From: Polytrichum commune
Lineage: Eukaryota; Streptophyta; Polytrichopsida; Polytrichales; Polytrichaceae
DNA length: 64,000 bases
Direction: 5' to 3'
Assembly (NCBI GenBank): GCA_950295325.1
Contig: OX485803.1
Span: 25,668,001-25,732,000 of the forward strand
The position numbers were made by a program, and so were the translations under genes. The notes under the pieces were generated by a model that saw only the letters and a list, made by a program, of their open reading frames with translations, was not told the DNA's origin and made no database searches. Below, one piece after another: positions 46,200-59,933 of this stretch; position 1 is the first letter of the stretch; each line of letters begins with the position of its first letter.

Positions 46200-47762
46200 A
46201 TTACACAAACAAACAAAGCCACAACTCAGTAAGTTATTGGAGTGCTCATGAGCCTCACATGTATTATTTAACTTTTACCATATAGTAGCAATAAATGAAT
46301 ATGAATTGGATGAAATCAACACATTTATTGCCAACTTCTTCTCTAAATGTTAGGGCACACTTTTGTGCATCTACCATTACTTCAAAAAAATTAATAGCCT
46401 TTTTAAATATACACATTATAGAAAAATTTGTACCTGTCCCTTATGGATTTTACATGTAATAAAGTCATATTTAATTCACACTATATATTGTGTATATATA
46501 ATGGAGGCATTTTATGACCTTAGATTTTTCACACAAGTGAAACATAATTAATCATACCCTTGGTGCACAAACAATGAGATCTCAGGCTAGAAGCAAGCTA
46601 GAATGACAAACTTAGCGAGCACAAATTTTCTCTATTTTTGACACTTTAGTGAGATGCCCTACCTATTAACCATACCGAACTTTGTGACATGTTCTGAAAA
46701 TACATGCACTTTGTCACATCTTAAGAAATTGTCATCCATCACTATAAAATTTACAAATCTATCATAATAATAGATTTGCATATCACTTTTGGTCATGCAT
46801 GACAACTGAAGACTCATATGGTGGTAATGTTTAATTATAGATCGTTCATAGAATTTTAGGAGTGCGACACACCCAAAATTAAGAGAAATACCAAGAGAAA
46901 TAAAAAACATTTCACCTCAAACAACGGTATTGTAAAATCATGAAGAAAAAAAATCTTTGTCTTCTTAGCTTTTAATCACAACACACTCTATAACGTGAAG
47001 CGAGTGCAATTATGCAAGCACTCAAGTGTTGGAACGAAGACAACGAGGGTTTTCCAATGATGCTAAAACCCTTTCAAGAATCAAACTCCGGGGTATCTAT
47101 ACTTATAACCTCTCAAGATCACCATCATAATTTATAATCACTCACGTACTTCCTATTGGAGCCAAGGAATTGGACCCCATTATGATGACTTTGTCACTCG
47201 TTTTTGCGAATATCTCGAATAACAAATTAACTTCAAATTTCAATCTTTGAAGTTTGTACTTACTTTGGTGGTGCATTGTTCTAGACCATCTTGTTGTGCT
47301 TTCAATTTCCTTTGGGAACGAGAAAACACCCATGTTCCATTTTTGGCATTTGAGGATTGAAATTACTTTGTACTTGGCCGCATGTCAATACACCATCATG
47401 TGAAATACACTTGCATGCGAATAGGTACCTTATAGGTACCTTTATATATCACGTGTTATTATAGTGAGCCTCACCTCGTGCTCATTGGAATATGAAATGA
47501 CAATTGACAAACCTCGTAGTTGCATTGCCAAATAATTTCAATCGCAAAGGTTGAATCTTACACGTGGCACGACATGCAATGACATGTGATAGTCTAAGTA
47601 GTTCACTAAAACACTTCCAAAGTCTAAGGAAAAAATTACAACACACCATGGATTCAAATATCAAGTGACAAAAAATGTAATAAGTGGATAATTACACTTA
47701 TAATCAACATCTAAGAATAATTTTAAATTATTATATTTACTTCATTTGGATGGGTCTTGTTA
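46200..47762. other. Family E fragment, then no gene seen
   Basis: 46200-46550 carries family E blocks ('cacatttattgcc', 'tctctaaatgttagggc', 'catctaccattacttca'). From 46560 to 47760 there are only short frames with no recognised domain. Confidence 0.45.
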
Positions 47763-48349
47763 GGGCCGGTTCACACTATGGCCGTCGAAGTCGAGAGGCC
47801 GAGGGATTGAGTGGCCAAACTTTGTTGGGAGTCCAAAGAAATGAGCTGAAAATAGTCAATAAAATATAGTAAGTGGAGCCTTTGGCCGGGCATAGTGTGA
47901 AGCCTCCAAAGGCTAAGCCCAAAGTCCTAACCTTTGGCCATGAACTCCCACGGCCTCTCAACTTGGACGGCCATAGTGTGAAGCCTCCAAAGGCTGAGCC
48001 CAAAGTCCAAACCCAAAGGAGCATCCCACTTTGTTCCTTGCTAAAAATAACCCCTCCAATCTAATGGTCAAGATCTTGTCAATGATTGATATTTTAATGG
48101 AAAAAAAGTTCGGCCTCTTGACGGAAGTTTGGGTCGAGCATTTTGCTCGACCCAAACTTTGCTCGAGAGGCCGAACTCTTGGCGCCATAACTTCCCAAAA
48201 GTGTTGCCACCTAGGCTCTTTTGGAGGCGACGTTCTTTGGACTTCGGCCTCTAGTGTGAAGGCCGAGAGGACGGACTTTGGACATTTCTGCATTTTCATT
48301 GGTCCAAACGCTTCTCCTCTCAAAGTTTGGCCATAGTGTGAACCGGCCC
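47763..48349. mobile_element. PIF/Harbinger-like element, family B, copy 2
   Basis: The ends are GGGCCGGTTCACACTATGGC and its complement. They are flanked by the exact 3-bp duplication TTA (47760-47762 and 48350-48352). At 587 bp it has no transposase. A perfect 15-bp palindrome with a 3-base loop lies at 48126-48158 ('agtttgggtcgagca'). Family-specific blocks such as 'catagtgtgaagcctccaaa' are repeated inside. Confidence 0.8.
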
Positions 48350-51284
48350 TTAGTAACTAAAAGAGGATTTCAGTACATCTTAGGACATAGTTTTTGGACA
48401 CTATATAAATAAACTATGAATTTTGATTATATATTTATGTTGAAAAATTATCTTAGGTTCTCATGTTGATGATAGCCTTTAGGGAATGATCCACAAGGAC
48501 TTGTAATGGGTAATTATCACAACTATATAGGTTACCACAATGTGGTCAGTTATTGAGTTTCAACACTAATAAGTGCTTATAGATTACAAAATTTTAGAGA
48601 ATTCAGGAATCTCAAAACCTAAAATTTGTTAGGTGAACTTCGTCTCACAAGCAATTACCCCCTATCTTGATGTCTACCTCCCCAAAACACAATAGCACTT
48701 AAATGAAATAGCATCTTCCCCGGGGGTGATCTCTTCATACCATGTACAAGCTACCGTGAGTGTAAGGAATATTGTTGGAGGCGTCAATGTACATAGTATA
48801 CAGAAGGGAGAGGTACTGATACATGTCTTTGTTTACATATCATCTTTACGTACTTATGTCTTTATTTTAGTCAAAATGATGAGCTTGAGATGTGACCATT
48901 GCATGACATAGGAAAAAAAATCTAAAAATTTGCGAAATTGTGCAACCAAAAATTTGAAAATGATAGGAATTTCAATAAATACGTGTGAGAAAAAGAAAGA
49001 AATATGGAAGCTTAAAAAAATTAGCAAGATTTTATTTTAAAAAAGGAAGATTTCGAGAGTCCATTTTAGAACGTGTAGGCCATCAAGGATCAAAGGAAGC
49101 TCCCGACATTGGAAGTGGTATGCCTTTAGCCAAAAGATCATATTGGCAAGCCAAAAACACGATACTTTTAAATCCAAGGATCGGTTTTGCCTTCCCGAAA
49201 GTGGGAAGTAAGTCGAACTACGTTACTTCTTCACCTTCAATGGAGGTTGCTTTGGATGGCAACTACCTCGGAGTGAAAATCGTCAAAAAAAACATGTCAT
49301 GAAGGCACCGTCAAGGGCCGGTTTGCATGTCATTCAATTTTTGTGTGGAGACAATTTGAGTGAGACATAAGTGCACGTAAGATGCTCTCCATCAATATGA
49401 AGAAGACAACTCCGTTTCACTCGACCAAGACGGGTATCGACATAGAACCACCAAAGGGGGGTTTTATGAGCCTTTCTCTTCAACAATGGACAATGGAGTT
49501 GTCATAATGAGTACTTTGAAAAAGTGTGGACCACGACATGCAAGGAAAAATTGATCATCATTTGGAGTCAAGAGACGTTGCATCACGACTCTCTCGGGTC
49601 ATAGCAAAATGCCGTTTCTTGAATATTTTAGACTTGAAGAAAGGTAGAAGAACCATAAGTTTTTGGGTAGACTCTCTTGATAAAGATGGGTTAGTGGTAT
49701 GTATAATATAAATATAAACATCCCCATCTTCCTTGTCAACACACACACGCACGTTATTCTCGATGTTCTTTGGGTTTCAAAAATCTCAAAGTCAAATTTC
49801 AATGACGTACGAACAATCGATTGTATATTTACTACTCATTTATTGTCTTAAAGTTTGTTGATTCATGAACTCAAAGTGTTATATGAGCCCTCTATGATGG
49901 GCTTATTTTCTCAGCCTCTCATATGGTAAGTGATTTTAATCGGGTAACTCATCTTGAACACCTAAATGTGGGAAATGGATGGATCAAGAACGGACACCAA
50001 AAAAGACATGTTTTAGAAGAGACTAAACTACGTATTTCAAATTTATTATCCATTTCAGATTCAATAGACAACATAATTGGGAGAACCTATATGATCACTT
50101 GATGAGAAAATGAATCTACACTTAAAAATTGAATGAAATGTTCATATGAACTCCAAAAATTATGTGAAAAATGACTACCTATGCAATTTGGAAATCCTAA
50201 TAACCTCACACCAATCTCATGTTTCACATCCTATGAGAAGTGGTGCAAGCCAAAAAAATGCTCGTTCAAGACATGCTTCACCTTATATACTTCACACTTA
50301 TTAAATTTTCAAGTTATCCTCGTCACATCCATTGTGCTCTTTTGGAAAGAACTATCCATGCATGTGGCAAGCGCATGTGTGAAATTGTGCCATGACCAAT
50401 AATTCTAGTGGGGACACAATCCACATTTAGATTTAGCTATATGGATACGTGCAATTAGGTTGCCCCTCTTTACCCGTGCAAATTACCTTAAGTCAAAATG
50501 TGACAACAACAAAAATATATTTTTCTTTATCCATATGTATAGCAACCACATTAAGAAAAAAATTATGTATTTTGATATTGTAGCAATAAATGTTATTCAA
50601 AATAGTGTGGAATATTAATTTAGCTTGGGGTCACCTGATTGCACATATTAGTGGACACCATTTAGCTAAATCACTTTGGAACTATGGAGTGCGCTGGAGT
50701 TCTATACTTGTAGTATATGGGTGGCAGGTGCATATATGAGGTATTCAATATGACTATGGTTTACCAAATATACACATGGTTAATGTATTGTTTTATTGGA
50801 TAGATAGATAGATAGATAGATAAACTACACTTTAAGGAATATTGGATCCATGTGTGACTTTACAACAAGGGCATACATGTAGAAAATATTATAGAACCTT
50901 AGGTAGGGCTTAAGCTAGGGATGATCATCCAATATCTCCATATATCATCTTGTATATGGATGGCTCATCCTATGTCATTGCAAAATTCATCAAGGTCATT
51001 AGCCACCAAGCGTTGGTATCTTAAGAAGGCATGTAGGATGTGTCAGAAGCCCGTTAGAAGATAGCAAATAGGTGGGTAGAATATAGAGATCAAATTAACC
51101 TCACGGTCCGACCTTCAAATATCGTAATAGGGTTATGTTGGTATCGAAATTCAAGTGGCTCAATGTGGACTTATAATTTGGTTGACCACATCATAACATA
51201 CTTGAAAATGGCAATTGCGTTGATTGCCATGACTTTCATGGGACGAACCAATTTTTAGGAATTACGTCTCAATGGATGAAATTC
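48350..51284. other. Repeat-derived DNA, no confirmed gene
   Basis: It contains a family E end fragment (about 48718-48830), a family F copy (about 49950-50170), repeat I copy 2 (about 50425-50655) and a (GATA)n tract (about 50803-50822). A 105-codon frame at 48985-49302 (+) has no recognisable relative. Confidence 0.45.
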
Positions 51285-51993
51285 AGGGGTGGACTCTTCA
51301 CTGGAAACATGAATGACGTGCGTGGGTCGCTATGAATTTAGACCCCTTATATATGAGAAGTTAACATAGAAAAACAATTGTGTACATACTAATGATAGGC
51401 TAGAAGGGACACTTGTATTTTACTAAGCTTTTTGATGTAATATAACAAATGCCTCCACTACATATACAAAAAATATTGTCAAATCAAATGAGCGTTTATT
51501 ACATATTAAATCCACTTTCACTTGCCAATATGAAAGTCATCGAACACTTTTTCATCCATAGCATGTAAATCAACTATTGCATCAAGCAAACAAAGACAAG
51601 AGCATAATAACTTAATCACAATCCATAGAGCAAAACTCAAGGGTGCCCATGAGCACTCCATGAACCTCTAGTTTGGGAAAACCTAGAACCCAAATGCAAA
51701 CCCCAACAAGAATAGATAAGGCAGTCATTGAACACTTTTACCATATGAAAACAATGGATAAAATGTGAAGTGGATGGACCTAACACATTTATTGTTAAAA
51801 AATTCTCTAAACTCTAGGGCCCCCTTTTGTACATCTACCTTACTTCAAAATTTGTAATAGCCTTTTTAACTGTACACACTAAAACAAAAGATAATACGTC
51901 TCCCTTATGTATACTATGTATGCTAAAGCCTCAAATAATACCTCTTCTTACACTCACGTTAGTTTGTACGTGGTAATGAAGAGTCCACCCCCT
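51285..51993 (+). mobile_element. Family E TIR element, best copy
   Basis: The terminal inverted repeats AGGGGTGGACTCTTCA and its complement (right end 'tgaagagtccaccccct') enclose about 709 bp without coding capacity. This copy defines the family seen at 5503-6006, 9692-10184, 11791-12510 and 45060-45585. A clean target duplication was not evident. Confidence 0.65.
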
Positions 51994-52108
51994 AGGGGGA
52001 TACAAGAGTCTTCCATGACTTGATTAAGCAATAATCATGTATTATTTTGTACCAATATTGGAGGTTTTTTTCTGCATGCCTTCTTCCCTTGCATATAGGG
52101 TATGGTAT

Positions 52109-52113
<5 letters not shown>

Positions 52114-52172
<59 letters not shown>
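52114..52172. repeat. Compound (AT)n(AC)n microsatellite
   Basis: About 16 AT units run directly into about 13 AC units. Confidence 0.9.
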
Positions 52173-52179
<7 letters not shown>

Positions 52180-52955
52180 TGGCCCATCAAAAACAGTACA
52201 TAGGACCATTAAAATGAGGTCACCCATACACATGACATATGCTTCAAACGAAGGGTGCGCTTTGAATAGTCACTTTTATAGAAAGTAGATAAATGGACTA
52301 CAAAAAATTCAAATTTCCCTTCGAATTAAAGTAGGGCACGTATAATAGTGCCTCGTCAACAAGACCACAAGCAACATGATGTGTTACATGGTTTGGGTCA
52401 CTTTGGTGTGATCCCTATTCTAACGGAGGTGTAAACCCCAAGGACAAAGGTTGTGCCACATGACGACAAATGAACGAGGTTTTTTTTTTTTTTTTTTTTA
52501 ACATTCATTGATTGGCTTCATAACACAACACGTCTAGCCTTACGTTTGAAACACAAAGTATCCCGAGTGGGTTAAGTGTCATGCACTCTGACGATGACAA
52601 TGATGCCATATACACAAGATTTCTTACGTCGATTTGATCTCATAATACGCTTGATCTTTACCACCAAGCTTAGTACGCATTGGTACACTCCCCACTTCCT
52701 TTCCCAAGAGGACATGGGTGTCGATTCCACAATTAGGGTGGTCCATCATCATTATAATAATACCCAATTGTGGTAGCTTAGAAGGAGAGTGGTCCTCACT
52801 AGTTTGAAGGGTGTAGCTTTAGGCATAACATGGATATTGTTGTATCTAGAGATTTATAAGACATAGACTTACAACATTTACCCCTCTACCATGGTATAGT
52901 AATAAACATCCATCATCAACCCCACATCCATTGCCTTGCAATCGTTAGGTGAGAA
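52173..52955. other. No gene seen
   Basis: A run of about 19 T lies at 52481-52499. Short frames only. Confidence 0.45.
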
Positions 52956-53335
52956 CTACACTAATAAGTATGATAATTTAGTGTCACCAATTCTAATTGT
53001 CTTGCTCAATAGTAATTGTAAACAGTGGTGTAGTGTCACCAACACTAAATGTCAACCCAACATTATTTATCATTCCTTGTACTTTTTTTGGGGGGGGGGG
53101 ATTATAGAGTTACAGTGTTGCAATTACTGTCAAGTGGATTTTCATCCACTTTTCAATCATCCATGACAATATTTCATCACATGTTGCTGACAAGGGAACG
53201 TAGGGTTTTGGCCAATGGATGAACTCGTCCATCATCCATGACGGTATTTGTTCATTTATTCATAAGAAGTGTCATCCTAAAAGTTACCATAGTGACATAA
53301 AATACCGTATGACACTAAATATCATATTTAGTGTT
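52956..53335 (+). mobile_element. MITE family C, copy 4
   Basis: Left end CTACACTAATAAGTATGATA followed by 'gtcaccaattctaattgtcttgctc'. Right end 'gacactaaatatcatattta'. It contains an 11-base G run at 53090-53100. Confidence 0.65.
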
Positions 53336-54381
53336 GATAGGGTGTCACATGACACTTGGTGCTACATGTTACATGAAGTCATGAAGATCACTCTAAATAA
53401 CATGTTACATGCACTAAGGTCCCGAGGCCTTAAAGTGACACTTTAAGAAGCTTTTCTATTTTAGGAAGGTTAAGTAGCTTGGAGAATTTTCAAAAACATT
53501 CCATAGATTAGCAAATCTATACAAAGTCTACCCAAAAAAATAAAATGCAACCTACATAAATTCTCGAAGTCGTCTTAAGGAAATAGCCTTTTACTCTCAA
53601 CTAGGGAGGTCTATTGATGTTGGATTGCTAAGTGAGAATCACCACAAAATCAACCTTATTGCAAGTGAGGACCTTCTATTAAATCAAGGTGTTGGCCCCC
53701 TTTTGTGGATCACTTCTTACACCACCTTGTTGAGCGGATAGATCCCTGACTAGCAATTGTGATTGGCCAAAGTTGGTGCGACTCTTCTAAAAGCGTGCTT
53801 GCACCCTTCTCACACCACTGTTATGAATGACCGAAGTGGTGTTATTTTATACTTAATGCCACATAATGATTAATTTTTTTTAATAATGACTTACTTGATG
53901 GCATTATTGCACTCACTTATTGACGGCTTAAGGGTTTAGAATAATAGGTTTCACCAAAGGGAAAGTATTACTTTACAGCCTCAGTACCTTACCAACATAT
54001 AAGTCTTAAACAACACACCATGCATTGGTGAAAGAATATGCAAGTCTAGTATCTACAAAATTGCTAGACCTGCAATTGTTAAGTGACGCATATTAACAAT
54101 TTTCATCGACACATGGCATTTTGCCCAAGGGTCATATGCTTATAGTGCACGACACACCGATTTCAATGCCACAGCAAATTACATTTTTGAGTGTAGAAAT
54201 GTGTGACTATATGTATATGAAACAACTCTCTTTATTGAGGTAAATTGTTGGCACTTTCAACTGAAGGATTTAGTTAAACTGGTAAAGTATGCAGAGATCC
54301 ATCTGAGGCCACAAGAGTCAACTTACTCAATTTTTTTTTGGAGAATATATGCGAGTTGAGATTTCCTTATATATATACTGA
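53336..54381. other. No gene seen
   Basis: AT-rich DNA with no recognised feature. Confidence 0.45.
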
Positions 54382-54863
54382 AGGCCACTTCACACACGAG
54401 ACTGAGAGCCCGTGACCATTGCACTTCAAGCAATCTCATTGGTGGAAAAGGTGGAGCCGGTCCAAGTTCACTTCACACTACGGTTGAGGGACCAACGGAG
54501 TATGTGAATGCAACATGGATTCCTACGTGGCATCGAACGGACCATGTTTCATGGTCACTTGGACTATTTTCAAAAACCACCTCTTGCAGGTAGGCCTGAC
54601 ATAAAACCGGGAGACCATGGAACTCCGAATGCTCACAACCGTTGGTTTATTCCATTTTATCATGTGTGAGGACCCGCAAGAATAGAAATTCATTGAAACA
54701 ACATTGGACTGAGGGCCCAGTCGCATATGACTTCACACTACACTTGAGGGTCTGTGACCACACTACGTGATTTTGGAGGTGTGTTGGGACGGCCTTTGGA
54801 CACTTTCTTTTGGGCTCTCACAATTTCATGGTCATGGCTCTTGGCTCGTGTGTGAAGTGGCCA
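54382..54863 (-). mobile_element. PIF/Harbinger-like MITE, family A, copy 2
   Basis: The ends AGGCCACTTCACACACGAG and complement are flanked by the exact duplication TGA (54379-54381 and 54864-54866). The body is the reverse complement of the copies at 6522 and 56161, including 'ttgtgagagccca' and 'cttggaccggctc'. It is 482 bp with no transposase. Confidence 0.8.
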
Positions 54864-54866
54864 TGA

Positions 54867-55276
54867 GAGTATCCCAATGTGGAATGGAGTTGATCAGAGC
54901 CATTGAGCTGTCAACATATTCGCCAGTTATTCACTTGAAAAGTCGACGGCCAATATTGATTTCAATTATGAACAATCAATGGCTTCATGATATTTATAAA
55001 TTTATGCATAAATTTGATATTTGTTGTTTCCTTCCCGCATTTAAAGTAAATCTAGTGTTCCCATCCAATGTGCGGGGAGGTTTTTGGGTAGAATCGGTTG
55101 AGATCCTAGTGTTTCCAAGATCAACCGGTTATATGTTCACATCTTTCAATTTTTATTCATTAAATTAAGGATTTTTTGGGGGGGGGGGTAAACTCCTCTA
55201 AAATGGATGAATAATGTTTTTTGAAGTCTTTGAACTTAAACTGGCTATTTCTCAAACTTAACCAATTCATCTATAA
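54867..55276 (+). other. Open but unassigned sequence
   Basis: A plus-strand frame from inside the MITE stays open to about 55168. Its part outside the MITE reads MRVSQCGMELIRAIELS and later VRGGFWVESVEILVFPRSTG. No family was recognised. It could be a fragment of a lost gene or chance. Confidence 0.25.
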
Positions 55277-55650
55277 CTACACTATAAAAAATTGTATTCA
55301 GTGTCACCAATTCTACTTCTCTTGCTCAATGCTAATTATAAACCGTCCATGGAGTGTCACTAACATTAACTGTAAACCTACCATTATTAGTCATTCCTTG
55401 TAAAAAAGTTGTCATTATAGAATTACAATGTTGTGATTATTGCCGATTACGGAAGTGTTTTATCATCCAAATTTCAATTATCCATGACCACACTCCACTA
55501 TAGAATTGTTAGGATGCAGAATACTAACAACCAAAAGGAAGTTAAGATGACAGTAATTTGCAAACTTATTCATACAAGAAAGTATCATTAGAAAAGTTAC
55601 CACAAGTGACATAAAATACTATATAACAACTAAATAATGTTTTAGAGTAG
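55277..55650 (+). mobile_element. MITE family C, copy 5
   Basis: Left end 'ctacactataaaaaattgta' then 'gtcaccaattctacttctcttgctc'. The right end is decayed ('ctaaataatgttttagagtag'). The inner block 'ccaaatttcaattatccatgacca' is shared with copies 2-4. Confidence 0.6.
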
Positions 55651-56160
55651 CAGTCGATTTTCTCCCTTCATCGTTCCCATTGCCTTGGGAGCGAGTGGGG
55701 ATCGATATTTGTTCCTCGCATGTAATGAAGTAAGCCTAATAAGCGGATCGATCTCAAGTGAAAATTTCCGGAAGCTATTCAAGCGGGCCTTGAATGCCCA
55801 ATGATGAGTGTAATTGAAAAGGTGCAAGGTCATAAGGCTACTTACAAAATTAACCCACTTAATTTCACTTGATGCCAATGAGCCATGATTTTGGGCCTAA
55901 TGATAGTGAAATAATTATGAGGTTCAAGGCAGTGAACTTCATGGCTACTAATTAACTTACTGCGCCTGATTCTTATCCTCATGGAAAAAGGTTATGCCAC
56001 TGGGCACGCTGTCTTTCAAGATTGTAAACTAGATTCTTATTCCGGAGAAACACTAGCTTAGCTTTACTAAGCAAGTGAGCATACAAAATTCGATTGTTAT
56101 AATGGCTTCTATCTTTGTTGGGTCCCTTTAGCAATCGAAAGAGGATTTCAATGCATCTAA

Positions 56161-56659
56161 AGGCCACTTCACACATGAGCCAAGAGCCGTGACCATGAAA
56201 TTGTGAGAGCCCAAAAGAAAGTGTCCAAAGGCCGTCCCAACACACCTCCAAACTCATGTAGTGCGGTCACGGACTCTCAAGTGTAGTGTGAAGTCATATG
56301 TGACCGGGCCCTCAACCAAATGCTATTTCAATGGATGTCTATTCATGCGGGTCCTCAAACATGGTAAAATAGAATAAACCAACGGTTGTGAGCGGTCGGA
56401 GTGCCACGGTCTCCCGGTTTTGTGTTAGGCCACTCTCCAAGAGATGGTTTTTGAAAGTAGTCCAAGTGATCATGAAACATGATCCATTCGATGCCATGTA
56501 GAATTCCATGTAGACTTTACATCTATCTTACAGTCACATACTCCGTTGGTCCCTCAAGCATGGTGTGAAGCGAACTTGGACCGGCTCTGCCTTTCCCACC
56601 AATGAGAGTGCTTGAAGTGCAATGGTCATGGGCTCTTAGTCTCGTGTGCGAAGTGGCCC
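56161..56659 (+). mobile_element. PIF/Harbinger-like MITE, family A, copy 3
   Basis: The ends AGGCCACTTCACACATGAG and complement are bordered by the exact duplication TAA (56158-56160 and 56660-56662). It is in the same orientation as 6522-7039 and similar along its length. It is 499 bp with no transposase. Confidence 0.8.
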
Positions 56660-59600
56660 TAAGTTAGCATGTGTTGTTTTGCATACCGTGTGAAATATAA
56701 AGACAAATTTTGGAATTGTTAAAGTCTATAGGTGTAAACCAAATTAAGACCAAATTTGGTTTTAAGTTTTTGTAGGCTTTCATGTTTAGGCCATGTACAT
56801 TTTTAGTACCCAGTTTTAGGGTTTCAAGGTCAACTTTGGACCAACTCTAGGGGTTATTTTTGGTTGAAGGTTGCTTTATATGTATTTCTATTTTAATTTA
56901 ATTTCAAAATTTGTAGTAGGGTGTTTCCTTGTTGTTACATTGAGAAACTATGTGACTGTAACTTATAATAGCAATTTAGATTCATAGCAACACTAACCCA
57001 ATACTAGGCACTACTTGTCAACTAGCATTTAGATAATTATGAAATTTGGATGAGATTGGAAATAAACAAGCCATTTTAGAAGTGTGAACACTCGTCCTTG
57101 AAATGTTGTTATTTGCACTTGCCATGTCACTAGTATGTAAGTAATTTTGTATCAGGAAACCGTGAACATGATGTGTGTAGACATTTGGCACCGTATTAAA
57201 GATATTAAAGTGGGCATGTGATGGCAATGCAGTCCAGAATTGGCCAAACAATTCAGAATTATCTAGATACTAGATTTGAATCACATAATACTCTAACCAT
57301 AAGTGCATGATTATGACTCGACAATCATAATGTAGCCACTTTACTTGTTGCTTCTTCCTCACATAAACAACCTAGGATTTTAAAGCGTCCTTACTAGATC
57401 ATCTCTCATAGTTGTTTACATATTGCCACCATAAATGAGGGATCCATTGGGACTAGTTTGGTTAACCCCTAAATGCCTAAGATCCTCAAATGTGCCAAAA
57501 TTCATGTATTCTTAGTGGTTTTAGGCAATGGAATTTGATCGAGATTTTTAAAAATATCTAGTGTGTCAGGTGCTATGAAATTTGAAATCTGCATATTGAA
57601 AAAATTGCAAATCGGACCACATATGACACCTTTAGAGTTTCTAAAGTGTAAACTTTTAGGGTTTTCCGAGCTTCATGACTCCGTCCTCCTATCTAAGTAT
57701 ACCACATGTCCATGTTGGGGGCCATATTTGTTGGTTGTTGGGGGCCATATTCCCTTCAAATATGCTCAAAGGTGAGCAACGTTCCCTTACACTCTCCCAC
57801 CTTCTTTTGCAAAGTTGCATCAAATTAACATTGAAGTATATTTGGACAAACCACTTGTTCAAAAGTAATAGGGAATGTGCACTTGTGGGGACAAAAAACA
57901 TCAAATGACAACAACAAAAACAACAACCCAAACGACCATAGTTTTGAATGTTTGCAGTACCATATTTGCCAATCAGCATACTTGTGTAGTTTTGCGATTA
58001 ATGTACGTCATATTGGCGGTTGGAGTTGTCTGAAATTCATGCATAAATCCAAACATACTTAAACCCTAGTTAGCACAAGGACAATCTCACAGCTCGCCAC
58101 GTGCCTTACGAAGCTCCTCCTCAAGTTTCTTCCCTCCTCCACATGTTTTTGGGCCTCACCAATGCAATTTTTTTTGTATAACATTATTTAAATTTTTTTG
58201 AACATGACAAAGAATGGCTTCTCTTGACATTCCTCTTACCAATTTGAGTAGCCGTTTCCATAAACATCATCCTTCTTGTCCAAAGAACATGCATTCATTC
58301 TACAAACTTTGGCTTTCTTGTTGGCACTCTCAAGCTCAACAAACATTAGGACCGGAATTATTATAGTGACCCGGTTGCATTAGATCTGCTCCTAGAGAGG
58401 TGTGATTTTGTATTGAATGAATTCCATCACTTGTCTCTTAAACATCTTGACCTGATCTGTTATCCCAAGAAAGGAATAGTGCCCTTCTGACATGTAAAGA
58501 AAGTCTTGAATGCCAAATGTCACTTTACCGTTAATCCATGACGATTCCTTATTACTTTCACTTATTATTCTCCTACATCCATTGGGTATGCCACAAATAC
58601 TTCCATGGGAAGTGCACTTAGTGTTAAAAGTTTGGAATAGCGTGCATGTGTTATCTCCAAATTCATACCCCTATATATGGTTTTTCTTTCATTACAAAAT
58701 GATATACATACATATATATAACAAAAAAGAAGCCTAACGTATGTATGCAAGTGCATAGTGGGAAGTTGTGTGTTGTCTTCACACTGGATCTGCGGCTTGG
58801 TAATTATGCTTATTTATTTTTATATATAATTTATTTATTTATTTATTTATTCTTAATGAAGAGGCCTAAGAGCTACTTCTTACTTACATGTTATAATGGA
58901 ATGGCCCTATGTGTAAATTTACAATTCTTATCACATTAAAGATGGGCTATGTATATTTACGAAATTGACCAAAGTAATACTCTGAGCTCATGTGTATTTT
59001 GTAAGCCTACCGCACATTTAATACCCCCTTTTGTTTACTCACGTGGTTCCATATGGGATATTGTAGTGCACCCCTGGGCTTACTTCCTACCATTTTCCAA
59101 TCTCCTCCCATGCTCCATCTACGATCACTTGGGAGCGTGGATTCCTATAACTCAATCCGCTAATGTACACAAAGTTAGATGCACATACATTTGCAATGTC
59201 AATGTTGCATCCTTGGAAACCTAGCAATCTAAACCGTTGTAATGTAATCTTCATCATTGTACCTTCTTCCAGAATGTGTGTGGCGAGAGATGGGTGGATC
59301 ATGGTACAAACACCTCCTCTACCAACTCCTCACTTATGGGTGGCGTAGTCCCAATATTTAATGATTCACCAAAAATTTATGGCTAGACAAGTAGAGTGGA
59401 CCACAATGATTGCCATTATGCTAAATTTTCACCTGCACTAATACTTACAACTTGATGTGGTTTGTTGGGCATAGGGGTAAACATATGAGGTGATCTTTAA
59501 GCAGTTCAAAATCACCCTAGGTGGAGTAAACGTTTGAGTTAGTGTGGCTTGCACTATTCATCTTCGACCCACATTAACTCGTTAAAAATCAATAGGTGGC

Positions 59601-59747
59601 AACTAGATAGAGAGGGTGGCATTTGACACTTCATGCTACATGACAAGTTGTGAAGACCACTCTAATCAACATGGCGCACCAATTTTCATGTCAAACTGAA
59701 TAAGATGTTTGGTCACTAGAAGAAAGATGCTTGGCCAATAAAACCAT
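56660..59747. other. No gene seen
   Basis: Short frames only. An ATTT-type run lies at about 58828-58850. No transposon ends were recognised. Confidence 0.45.
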
Positions 59748-59933
59748 CCATTGCAACTTATCCATAATGACTCATGGTGAGAAAATGCATGAATGAATCA
59801 TTTTGGTTGCCAACCGAAGGTTTTCTATTGCAAATTTTTGGACAGTTGGCAACCAAGGCTCTCTGGTTGACAATCGAGGTGATTTTTTTTGCACTTTTTT
59901 TTGCCATGAGTCACAATGGACAAGTCGCAATGG
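59748..59933. repeat. Foldback with 30-bp arms
   Basis: Arm 59748-59777 ('ccattgcaacttatccataa' to 'ctcatgg') pairs with arm 59904-59933 ('ccatgagtcacaatggacaa' to 'caatgg') with about four mismatches. Inside, 'ggttgccaacc' and 'ttggcaaccaa' form a second pairing. A half copy lies near 28075-28135. Confidence 0.6.

Noticed and set aside
55640-55960. Possible organelle-derived insert
   Set aside because: The composition seemed less repetitive, but I could not recognise any plastid or mitochondrial gene in it.
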